Under the pieces are notes generated by a model. It searched no databases, had not been told where the DNA came from, and saw only the letters and a list, made by a program, of their open reading frames with translations. Below are positions 36,486-43,913 of a stretch of DNA of 64,000 nucleotides, one piece after another. Made by a program: the position numbers and the translations under genes. Origin of the DNA: Ricordea florida (lineage: Eukaryota; Cnidaria; Anthozoa; Corallimorpharia; Ricordeidae); the NCBI GenBank assembly GCA_949710005.1, contig OX453272.1, forward strand, positions 11,291,088 to 11,355,087, read 5' to 3'. Each line of letters begins with the position of its first letter. Position 1 is the first letter of the stretch.

Positions 36486-39400
36486 GAGTAATTTTTTCAT
36501 GTATATTATTAGTCGCAGGATCCAGTTCATCCAATAGTAAGGGTAAACTATTTCTTCGTCGGAAAAACAAGTGTCTTTTTTTTGTACGCTCAAAGTGCTT
36601 TCACTACAACGGTGTAAGTCACGTTCCAAGTTGCAGAGCGTCTCTTCCTAAAAAGAGGTAATTGCCACTATTGTGACCAGTTCTTCCTTATAACCTATTG
36701 GCAAAATTAAAAACTGCTTCCAAGCAAAGCGGCTATTTTCAATTTATCAACCGAAATTCGCACAGTGTTTGTAAAGTTGTCTGCTTTTACGACCAGGTGA
36801 AGTTTGTGTTTGAATCGAAGATCTAGTCCTAATTCACGTTTTGTAAAGTTCTCAAACATCTCATAGTGGAACAATGCTACAGAGATAAACAGGCTTAAGT
36901 ATTTGTTTCTTATTACTGAGCGATTTACAATAGTAAGTACATCTCGTTGTTTTGTCTACCCTCATATAACCTTGTCCCCACCATCTCAATATTCAAAAAT
37001 ATCCCTTTAAAGCTTTTAAATAAATCGCTCTCAAGCTCCGCCAGATACTACTGAAGTATCGTATCTAAACACGTTAAAATACAACAATTTTCCGTGTGTC
37101 AATACGATAATTTTACGTGTTTCAGCACAATGATTTAACACAGTTTCGCAGATTTCGTGTTTTGTACTGTGGCAATAGTTAGAGTGGCAGCAGCCAAGAG
37201 AAGAACCTTGCATTCTCATTAAGCGTTTAAGTCGCATGCTAAGTTAACGTTTCACATTGTTACTTAGTTTTCATTTTTTGGCTTTGTAAGACAACTTTCT
37301 TTTGTTTTTTTTTAGTTGCATTTGATTGATCAGATTAGTCGTGAAGAGGTCTTTTTTTTATCTCGAAAAAAAATGTTTATATAAATTCCTCTGATTTGTT
37401 TATATAATCGAGTGTTCACATCGATATTCCATTAGTTCGCTGCGCTCACCCGTGGGATATTCGATTTGAAAGCTCGAAGAGAAGTTTCGTATCTCCGCGC
37501 GCCCATATATTATTCTGTGTTTCTGTGCAGCTAGAGGTAGACTTTGCTATCACCAGAGACATCACGCCTCTGGCGTTCGCCATTTTTCAGTCCTCTTTCC
37601 AGATTTAAGAGATTCATCCCGTCTTCTTTTGTTACTCGCTTTGCTACTTTGTTCTGTTTTTTTTTTTTATATATATATACAGCTTGAGGTAGACTTTGCT
37701 ATTGGCAGAGACATCACACCACAGACCGTCGACAGAGTCACCGAGGTTCTTCAAGACTGGTAAGCTTGTCAGTAAATAATCGTAGCTCTGAGTCAACACG
37801 CAAGAGGCGTAGACTATGTGTGTGTACAGTTCAGACATAGTCCGATGTTACGCTGGTTTGAAACAATGAGTGGAACTTAAAAAGTTACAATTTATCGAGC
37901 CAACGTTCGTTCAGGTCGTTCAGAGCCACCTACACCTGAACGATGGAACTCGAGAAACCACTACTGAGCCTCGTGGGTTCAAACATAGTTTATAGTGGAG
38001 AGAGAGACTATGATTCAAACCATCTGCAGTTAACCCTTTAAGCCCCGAGGGGTCTCCCTGTGACGAGTAAAATCGTCTGGCGTCAGCCAGAGTAAAATCT
38101 GTAAAGACACTATCGGGGCTTAAAGGGTTAAGGAGATAGTTTTTAACCCTTTAAGCCCCGAGGGATCTCCATGTGACGAGTAAAATCGTCTGGCGTCAGC
38201 CAGAGTAAAATCTGTAAAGACACTATCGGGGCTTAAAGGGTTAAGGAGATAGTTTTTAACCCTTTAAGCCCCGAGGGGTCTCCCTGTGACGAGTAAAATC
38301 GTCTGGCGTCAGCCAGAGTAAAATCTGTAAAGACACTATCGGGGCTTAAAGGGTTAAGGAGATAGTTTTTAACCCTTTAAGCCCCGAGGGGTCTCCCTGT
38401 GACGAGTAAAATCGTCTGGCGTCAGCCAGAGTAAAATCTGTAAAGACACTATCGGGGCTTAAAGGGTTAAGGAGATAGTTTTTAACCCTTTAAGCCCCGA
38501 GGGGTCTCCCTGTGACGAGTAAAATCGTCTGGCGTCAGCCAGAGTAAAATCTGTAAAGACACTATCGGGGCTTAAAGGGTTAAGGTTAGTTTTTAACCCT
38601 TTAAGCCCCGAGGGGTCTCCCTGTGACGAGTAAAATCGTCTGGCGTCAGCCAGAGTAAAATCTGTAAAGACACTATCGGGGCTTAAAGGGTTAAGGAGAT
38701 AGTTTTTAACCCTTTAAGCCCCGAGGGGTCTCCCTGTGACGAGTAAAATCGTCTGGCGTCAGCCAGAGTAAAATCTGTAAAGACACTATCGGGGCTTAAA
38801 GGGTTAAGGAGATAGTTTTTAACCCTTTAAGCCCCGAGGGGTCTCCCTGTGACGAGTAAAATCGTCTGGCGTCAGCCAGAGTAAAATCTGTAAAGACACT
38901 ATCGGGGCTTAAAGGGTTAAGGAGATAGTTTTTAACCCTTTAAGCCCCGAGGGGTCTCCCTGTGACGAGTAAAATCGTCTGGCGTCAGCCAGAGTAAAAT
39001 CTGTAAAGACACTATCGGGGCTTAAAGGGTTAAGGAGATAGTTTTTAACCCTTTAAGCCCCGAGGGGTCTCCCTGTGACGAGTAAAATCGTCTGGCGTCA
39101 GCCAGAGTAAAATCTGTAAAGACACTATCGGGGCTTAAAGGGTTAATGTGTGAGATTTAAAAGAGAGCAGAGAACTCCAGCTGGGCTAAGCTTGGGGTAT
39201 CTAGCAAACTGTGCCTCACTGTTTTTAACATAGATGTGCGAATGTTATTTATCTCGCTTTTATGTTTTGGTGTTTATCTCCAGGTGCGACGGATGCGAAT
39301 CTGTTCTCCGTAGCATAGAGAAACAGATACAAAGAGCAAACACGCATAAGGAAAAGAAACAAAAGCAGAAGAACCAAGTAGATGCCGAGGTAATACTGGC

Positions 39401-41145
39401 CAGAACACGAGCGTTTTGTTTAAGTTTAATGATTTCTTTCTTTGTTTTATTTTTGTTGTTTGCTTGTCAGAGCGGTCTTCAGTTCACTGCCGTAAGTAAT
39501 TTTGATAGACGATTGGCTGCACAATCACGCGCCTATTTTCTCAGCGAATCAGAAGCCAAGCGAGAATAAAATGACTAGCTGGTACGCATTTTCACGCAGT
39601 TAGTGCTTGCAGAATGGATTAATTTTGCCTCGGGGTTTGCCTTGGCGTGCATTTTTTTTGAGCGTCGCGACACTTTTCGTGAGGTTTTAAAGCACAATGA
39701 CTCAAACAGTAATTTGTGATTACAGTCTTATAATATTCGCCGATTACATTTGCATGTCCAAAACATTTCCATAACTGTGAGCCGTCGTCGACAGAGGAAT
39801 TAAAATTTTGCCATGTCGGCAGTCGTGCTTCTAGCTCTGATTGGTCTAGAGTAGTGACCAATCACCGCGCGTTCAGTGCACGGGGTAAAATTATGGCAAG
39901 GCGAAGATAGGACAATTTTCAGTACAGCAAGTAGGTGGTGAACAGGTTCGCGGATCAGCGTATTTGGCTAAAAAGACTACTACTACAACTTGGTGTACCA
40001 CAAAATTTCACATCATACCTATCGTTATTTGCTCAGGTTGAAAACCTCAAGAAGGCGATCAAGGCGTCCTCTCAGGGAGACGTAGTTGACAATGGAGCAG
40101 TGGCCAGCATGGCATCTTATCACAGTCAACAGTATCAACAAAAAGCTCCGTCAACGTCCAAAACAAAAGGGTGAGTAAAGATTTTTTTTCGGTAAGACAT
40201 TCATGTCCTATATACACCAGACATTTAAAGCATTGTAACTCTTCTGCTTTTCAAGATATCTTGCTGAAAAAATTCATGTAAACAAAGCATCAAGTAAGAA
40301 GCATCGTGTAGAAGTATAAGATTTTTTGCTGCAAACGTGTTCTTGTAATTATCGATTGAAAACTCAAACAGGTCTTGAAGAACGGCTCCAAAATATAGGA
40401 CATGAATGTATTTCCTCTTTTTCCGTCCAGTCGAGAGGTTAAAGAACACAGGCAAACGAGTCATAAGGTCCACCATAAAGCAGACTGTGCGGAAATGGCC
40501 GGTGACTTTCCAGAGAGTGGTCACATCACATGGTTTGAATGACAGATGAAAACGTTAGGACCGCACTACATGTGTATAGTCAAACAAAGAGTACCACAGT
40601 ACAGTACTGTTTAGTAGCATACCAGAGAAAGGTCGCACTGCATGGCTTGGTCCACAGATGAAAAAGTTAGAACCACACTGTATAGTAAAACAAACAGTAC
40701 CACAGTGCTATACTGTTCAATAATTTTCCAAAGAATGGTGACACTGCATGGTTTGATCCGCAGATGAAAAAGTTAGAACCACACTGAATGGTAAAACAAA
40801 CAGTACCACAGTGCACTACTGTTCAGTATTCTTCCAAAGAATGGTCAGACTGCATGGCTTGATTTACAGATAAAAAAGTTAAAACCACACTGTATAGTGA
40901 AACAAATAGTTTCACATTGCAGTACTGTTCAGTATCCTTCCAAAGAGTGGTCACACTGCATGGTTTGATTCACAGATGAAAAAGAAGCCATGATCCGAGA
41001 CAAGGACGCTACACATGTAATTTAAATCTCTCACGAAAAGAAAAACTGTCGTGGATTCTAGTTGTATGTATTGGATAACCGTCTAATATTTTCTTGCAGG
41101 TTGCGGGGGAGTGGGAAAGTCTTTGGCACTCAAGTCCGCAGATGA
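28959..41145 (+). CDS. COPS7: COP9 signalosome complex subunit 7 (nine exons)
   Basis: The COP9 signalosome removes NEDD8 from cullin-RING ubiquitin ligases; subunit 7 is a PCI-domain scaffold protein in cytoplasm and nucleus. Splicing 28959-29129, 29900-29975, 30564-30652, 32396-32455, 33434-33499, 37683-37759, 39284-39389, 40037-40170 and 41100-41145 gives 825 nt, 274 aa and a stop. Every junction has AG and GT and the phases fit. Conserved blocks include [35 protein letters not shown] and [11 protein letters not shown], closely matching animal COPS7A/B, which are about the same length. Residues up to about 165 hold the PCI region; the C-terminus is a charged helix ([11 protein letters not shown]) and a basic tail. 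Exon structure was inferred by reading, without transcripts. Introns 5 and 6 are heavily loaded with repeats. Confidence 0.92.
29900..29975 (+). CDS. COPS7: COPS7 exon 2
   Basis: Follows TTTTTCTAG, ends before GTACAG. Codes [20 protein letters not shown] and onwards; ends in phase 1. Confidence 0.88.
30564..30652 (+). CDS. COPS7: COPS7 exon 3
   Basis: Follows CTTTCACAG, ends before GTGAGA. Codes [20 protein letters not shown] and the rest of the PCI strand region; returns to phase 0. Confidence 0.92.
31090..31640. repeat. ATTGATTA-word repeat region with a nested foldback (COPS7 intron 3)
   Basis: Irregular reiteration of words such as TTGATTACTTATCGATTA and ATTGATCAATC, as in the 41292-41668 element. 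It is split by the foldback at 31300-31435. Confidence 0.5.
31300..31435. mobile_element. foldback element, copy 2 of the 14180 family
   Basis: GGATCAATATCAGTATCTGG and its inverse, with the same CACCTACCCCTCCCCTA core as the first copy. Flanks CATGCTG and TATGCTG suggest a target duplication with one change. Lies in COPS7 intron 3. Confidence 0.75.
32396..32455 (+). CDS. COPS7: COPS7 exon 4
   Basis: Follows TTTAAACAG, ends before GTAGGA. Twenty codons: [20 protein letters not shown]. Confidence 0.9.
33104..33366. mobile_element. two tRNA-derived SINE parts, head to head
   Basis: On the minus strand 33170-33239 reads GGCTTGATAGCTCAGTTGGT and continues to a TTCGAATTCC B-box with a 7-bp acceptor-like stem. 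On the plus strand GGTTTGAATCC and CCTGAATTTTTT begin an inverted second copy. Both tails share AACTGCGACGATC-type words. This looks like a SINE inverted dimer and not a working tRNA: the anticodon stem is mispaired and U33 is C. Lies in COPS7 intron 4. Confidence 0.6.
33434..33499 (+). CDS. COPS7: COPS7 exon 5
   Basis: Follows TTCTCTTAG, ends before GTATTG. Twenty-two codons, including [18 protein letters not shown]. Confidence 0.92.
34347..34804. mobile_element. G-run foldback with reiterated CCCTATNCTAGAGTA
   Basis: Ends AGCCTGC and GCAGGCT, next to a long G-run on the left and a C-rich tract on the right. The interior repeats a TACCCTATNCTAGAGTA-like word about four times. No target duplication was found, so the borders are tentative. 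Confidence 0.4.
35037..35366 (+). pseudogene. C-terminal fragment of a retroelement reverse-transcriptase protein
   Basis: A 109-codon stretch with [20 protein letters not shown] followed by INRDNG and a PTI box. This is the kind of tail seen after the GIY-YIG region in Penelope-like elements of cnidarian genomes (family knowledge). No reverse transcriptase is present upstream. Dead fragment inside the intron 5 composite. Confidence 0.45.
36061..36183. repeat. 123-bp palindrome
   Basis: TCAATTTGGAATTAATTTG...CAAATTAATTCCAAATTGA. The centre pairs AGCTGAAATTGCAC with GTGCAATTTCAGCT around a short CG-rich loop. A small foldback, in COPS7 intron 5. Confidence 0.75.
36397..36460 (-). repeat. fragment of the 20-bp minisatellite, opposite orientation
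   Basis: Three tandem ACTGGTGTTACACTTTTTGC units, the reverse complement of the 16452-16875 unit. It shares the border sequence CAAGTGTAACACCAG/AGTGCAGTTCAAG, so both loci carry the same element end. Confidence 0.75.
37531..37590 (+). pseudogene. partial duplicate of COPS7 exon 6
   Basis: After the acceptor-like TTCTGTGCAG comes LEVDFAI, then TRDITP, the same start as exon 6 (37683), but the frame then diverges and meets a stop near 37605. No donor site matches the exon end. It is probably a local duplication that decayed. Confidence 0.65.
37683..37759 (+). CDS. COPS7: COPS7 exon 6
   Basis: Follows TATATACAG, ends before GTAAGC. Codes [20 protein letters not shown] and onwards; ends in phase 2, with the last Trp codon split. 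Confidence 0.9.
38032..39146. repeat. tandem array of a 113-bp palindromic unit, ten copies (COPS7 intron 6)
   Basis: Each unit starts AACCCTTTAAGCCCCGA and ends with the inverse TCGGGGCTTAAAGGGTT, with a smaller hairpin CTGGCGTCAGCCAG in the middle and a TAAGGAGATAGTTTTT linker. Copies are almost identical: the second differs at two bases and one linker is shortened near 38583. The unit looks like a small foldback element that then expanded in tandem. Confidence 0.95.
39284..39389 (+). CDS. COPS7: COPS7 exon 7
   Basis: Follows ATCTCCAG, ends before GTAATA. Codes [20 protein letters not shown] and a Lys/Gln-rich helix. Confidence 0.9.
40037..40170 (+). CDS. COPS7: COPS7 exon 8
   Basis: Follows TTGCTCAG, ends before GTGAGT. 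Codes the low-complexity Ser/Gln/Lys tail; ends in phase 2. Confidence 0.85.
40550..40985 (+). repeat. tandem array of a 106-bp unit, about four copies (COPS7 intron 8)
   Basis: GTTAGAACCACACTG recurs (with small changes) at 40666, 40772 and 40878, a constant 106-bp spacing. The unit also contains AACAGTACCACAGT and AAAGAATGGTCA. Relatives lie at 9284-9775 and 58290-58720. Confidence 0.85.
41100..41145 (+). CDS. COPS7: COPS7 exon 9 and stop
   Basis: Follows TTCTTGCAG. Codes [14 protein letters not shown] and TGA. The GLRGS core matches the C-terminus of animal COPS7A, which supports this last, short exon. Confidence 0.85.
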
Positions 41146-41291
41146 CCGGCTCCTGCGAAGGTAGCGTGTTTGAATAGAGCTATTTAGCGCGATCGCCAGT
41201 GCTCCCGCAGTTCTTGATTGCCGTCAATGGCTGACCAAAGTTTTGTAAAGACAGAAATTCTCAACACAGAAGATTTACCTGTTAGAAAAGG

Positions 41292-41668
41292 CCAGACGTA
41301 ATTAATCGATCATGAATGACACAGATGAGTATCGATGGGTAGTTAGTGAGTAATTGATTAGTCATTGATTATTAGCGATAGTAAATGGGTGGCTTATTGA
41401 TTACTCGTCAGTGAGGTCATGGATGAGAAAACGATGCGATCGATTACTTATTGATTATCCTTTATATCAATGGTTCGTGACGATAATAATCAACAAAGAG
41501 AAATTGAATGTGAAAGATATGTTCGTTTGTAAATTTTGTGGCCTATCGATTATTCATCGATTACTCATACATAATCGGATATCATCAAAGACGAATCAAC
41601 TAATCGACAGTTGATTAGCCATTGATTACTCATAGTTTTCTTTGATGTTGTCAATTTATTACGTCTGG
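41292..41668. mobile_element. TIR element with ATTGATTA words, just left of the Polinton
   Basis: Begins CCAGACGTAATTAAT and ends ATTTATTACGTCTGG, an inverted pair. The interior is made of reiterated TGATTACTCATCGATTA-type words. The Polinton has inserted at its right end: the terminal TGG is the start of the Polinton's flanking repeat. Confidence 0.6.
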
Positions 41669-41672
41669 AAAA
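41666..41672 (+). repeat. target-site duplication of the Polinton, left
   Basis: TGGAAAA, repeated at 57371-57377. Polintons usually make 6-bp duplications; one base of ambiguity at the TIR edge explains the seventh. Confidence 0.7.
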
Positions 41673-42183
41673 GAGAGAGATAAAACTACGGTTCTGGGAC
41701 ACAGAAATTTCATCAGTCATTTGTCTATTTAATTTTCTGATTAGGTTTTAAAAAATCCATTTACAAAAACAGGAATTAGCCTTGATAAATCCTTGATAAA
41801 TTTTCTGATTAAGTTTTATAAAGATAGTAGTGAGATTTATCAGAGACTTTACATGGACTCGGTTCTGGGACACAGAAATTTCATCAGTCATTTGTCTATT
41901 TAATTTTCTGATTAGGTTTTAAAAAATCCATTTACAAAACCAAGAATTAGCCTTGATAAATCCTTGATAAATTTTCTGATTAAGTTTTTGAAACAGATTT
42001 ATATAGTATTAGTTCTGGGACACAGGAATTTAATCAAAGATTTATCAGAGACTTTACAATGTGTCGGGAGGTGGCGGGTGGAGGGCGCCCTGTGCGAAAC
42101 TGTTAAAATCTTTGATAAAAATAAATATGATTTAAAGAAAAGAATTTATTAACAAAATAAGAAATGGAACAATTAGATAATTT
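41673..42183 (+). repeat. left TIR of the Polinton (511 bp)
   Basis: Starts GAGAGAGATAAAAC and ends six codons into the first gene. It contains a 129-bp direct repeat (41689-41817 and 41860-41988) and a third, partial GTTCTGGGACACAG copy near 42013. The right TIR differs at only two positions (A/G at about 41934 and G/A at about 42075). Confidence 0.95.
42131..42138 (+). promoter_or_regulatory. TTTAAAGA promoter-like motif
   Basis: TTTAAAGA, 33 nt before the ATG at 42164, inside the TIR. The identical TIR copy serves the polymerase. Confidence 0.6.
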
Positions 42184-42616
42184 ATATTTTTATGAACTAA
42201 AAATAATTGCTAGAGAGTTAAAAATTAAAGGAAGATCAAAAATGAGTAGAAAAGATTTTATTAATGAGTTTAAAAAATTTAAAGAGGTGGAAATTATTAA
42301 TTTAATTGAAAAAGTTAATACTAGCGAGTATATTTGTATTCATGGGGGACTTAAATATTTTTGTAAAGAATGTGGCGGGTCGCAAATATGTGAACATAAT
42401 AGAATTAAGTATGCTTGTAAAAAGTGTAAAGGGCCCTATATTTGTAAACACAATAAATATAAGTATAGGTGTAAAGAATGTGGAGGTTCACAAATATGCA
42501 AACATGGCAAACAAAAACAACAATGTAAAGATTGTGGAGGAACACAAATATGTGAGCATGGTAAGCAAAAAGCTTCTTGTAAGGAATGTAGAATAAAAAT
42601 TATAAATGAATTATGA
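42164..42616 (+). CDS. Cys/His zinc-binding repeat protein with SAP-like N-terminus
   Basis: 150 aa. The N-terminal 40 residues (MEQLDNL..., KIKGRSKMSRKD) are related to the N-terminus of the element's DNA polymerase and look like a small SAP-like helical nucleic-acid-binding motif. From residue 54 there are five repeats of about 17 residues with the pattern ICxHxxxxxxCKxCxG, also seen in giant-virus and algal proteins. The repeats probably bind zinc. The first six codons lie inside the TIR. It is the leftmost gene, and its start is supported by the upstream motif. Function unknown; nucleic-acid binding is an inference from the Cys/His pattern and the shared N-terminus. Confidence 0.8.
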   Translation: MEQLDNLYFYELKIIARELKIKGRSKMSRKDFINEFKKFKEVEIINLIEKVNTSEYICIHGGLKYFCKECGGSQICEHNRIKYACKKCKGPYICKHNKYKYRCKECGGSQICKHGKQKQQCKDCGGTQICEHGKQKASCKECRIKIINEL

Positions 42617-42625
42617 TTTAAAGAT
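42617..42625 (+). promoter_or_regulatory. TTTAAAGAT promoter-like motif
   Basis: TTTAAAGAT directly after the stop of the preceding gene and 28 nt before the ATG at 42645. Confidence 0.6.
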
Positions 42626-42644
42626 ATAAATATAAAATAAAAAA

Positions 42645-43175
42645 ATGGAAAGAATAGTAAAAAAAATATATAAAAAGAAAATAGGTTTTACTTTAGAATA
42701 TTTTAATGATAAAAAAATAGCAAACATGGATTTTATGAGATCAATAAAAAAAGATTTTTTATATAACATATCAAAAGCCCTTTCTATTAAATATGAAGAT
42801 ATTGACAAAGAAACCGTTGATTTTCAAATTGACTATACTCAAGATAATGGTTATAAGTATTATTTTTGTTTTTGTTTTAGCCCAAAATGTGATATGAGTA
42901 GTATATTCCCAGCCGACGAAATTTCTAACGATTTTTTAAATGACCGCCCGGAGGCGGCAAAATTTAGAAATGCTTTAATTAATAAAAAAGTTATTATTGA
43001 TTCTTTTTTTGCCTGTGTATATACAAACACATATAAAGTATTACATAAAAATAAATTCTACAAAGACTTGTATGATGATCTAATGCCTATAGCATGGCAT
43101 CCAAGTAGGTATTTAGATTGGTGTATTGATGTTGACGAGTTAAAGTTTTTGAAAGAGTTATGGGGTGAAGATTAG
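42645..43175 (+). CDS. Polinton protein of unknown function, 176 aa
   Basis: Basic N-terminus (MERIVKKIYKKK), mixed alpha/beta character, and a conserved-looking C-terminus (AWHPSRYLDWCIDVDEL) of a kind I associate with proteins of large DNA viruses, although no family could be named. No membrane segment. It lies 28 nt after the zinc-repeat gene's stop and converges on the leftward block, with 52 bp between the 3' ends. With the zinc protein it forms the only rightward pair on the left side. Confidence 0.75.
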   Translation: MERIVKKIYKKKIGFTLEYFNDKKIANMDFMRSIKKDFLYNISKALSIKYEDIDKETVDFQIDYTQDNGYKYYFCFCFSPKCDMSSIFPADEISNDFLNDRPEAAKFRNALINKKVIIDSFFACVYTNTYKVLHKNKFYKDLYDDLMPIAWHPSRYLDWCIDVDELKFLKELWGED

Positions 43176-43227
43176 TTAAAAATAATTATGTTATATAACA
43201 CCAGCATGTGTTACATAACAAAAAAAA

Positions 43228-43863
43228 TTATCTAAATCTTAAACTTATAGTTATAGGAGAACCATTCATATCAAATTTTTCCCATTCTGCGTCTAAGGTT
43301 GTTAAATCAAAGTGGTTTATTAGAGTATCATATTTTCTAACTGGAATTGTTGGATAATCTTTTGAGGGTATGTTTGCGAGTAAGTGTGATGGTGAGAGTT
43401 TTACAATTTCTGAATATTTGTTGTTATTCATATATGACATCCTATTATCCACTATACTACACATAAGCCTCAAAGGTTCCTTAATATTTATATTTATTGA
43501 GTATATTTTACGCGGATTTATAATTTCAGGTAAACCTAAATTAACTTGTAAACCTCTAGTAAGTTTAATGTTATGATTCTTATTTGAAAATAGATACCCA
43601 ACATTATTATTACCATTTATTGTTATCTTTAGATTATCAGTATAATTATGAAAAATTGATTGAATATCAACCAATGAATATGTACCCGGCGGCATCCTTA
43701 AAACGAGCCCTTGCTTTTCATCGGATAATATCTGTACATCCTTGAAATTAATCAATCTTTTGGATTTTATATTACAATCTAGGAGTTGTATCTCCCCAAC
43801 ATTTTTCAGAGGAGGATCTAAATAAATCCTAGTTTCAGAATCATACATTGTAATACTCAACAT
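43228..43863 (-). CDS. putative minor capsid (penton-like) protein, 211 aa
   Basis: Beta-rich protein with a MPPGTYSLVDIQ box, a Gly-Leu-Pro turn in the middle, repeated short hydrophobic strands, and a C-terminal FDMNGSPITISLRF block. This layout resembles the second structural protein found in Polintons and adintovirus-like elements, proposed as a single jelly-roll penton or minor capsid. The assignment is inferred from the pattern only. Last gene of the leftward block; ATG at 43863 is preceded by the promoter motif at 43887-43897. Confidence 0.5.
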   Translation of the reverse strand: MLSITMYDSETRIYLDPPLKNVGEIQLLDCNIKSKRLINFKDVQILSDEKQGLVLRMPPGTYSLVDIQSIFHNYTDNLKITINGNNNVGYLFSNKNHNIKLTRGLQVNLGLPEIINPRKIYSININIKEPLRLMCSIVDNRMSYMNNNKYSEIVKLSPSHLLANIPSKDYPTIPVRKYDTLINHFDLTTLDAEWEKFDMNGSPITISLRFR

Positions 43864-43886
43864 TTTGTTTTGATTACACCATAGCC

Positions 43887-43897
43887 ATCTTTTAAAT
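43887..43897 (-). promoter_or_regulatory. TTTAAAAGAT promoter-like motif
   Basis: Minus strand ATTTAAAAGAT, 24 nt upstream of the ATG at 43863. Confidence 0.5.
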
Positions 43898-43913
43898 TTC
43901 TATAATCAAAACA

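Larger units (their letters stand above)
33620..37052. mobile_element. large long-armed inverted-repeat element in COPS7 intron 5
   Basis: The left arm (about 33620-34171) and right arm (about 36620-37052) are inverted copies. Both contain GTATCTGGCGGAGCTTGAGA at their outer edge and, further in, GAGAACTTTACAAAACGTGA and GAAAATAGCCGCTTTGCTTG. The arms differ by small indels, so the insertion is not new. Between them sit a G-run MITE, a retroelement fragment, a palindrome and a 20-bp-repeat fragment, so it has served as an insertion target or is a composite. Confidence 0.65.

Noticed and set aside
38032..39146. A CRISPR-like array
   Set aside because: There are no unique spacers: unit and linker are both repeated, and the unit is a palindromic element in an animal intron.
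41964..42152. A 62-aa protein encoded in both Polinton TIRs
   Set aside because: It needs a TTG start and runs across the subterminal repeats and promoter; it exists twice only because the TIRs are identical.
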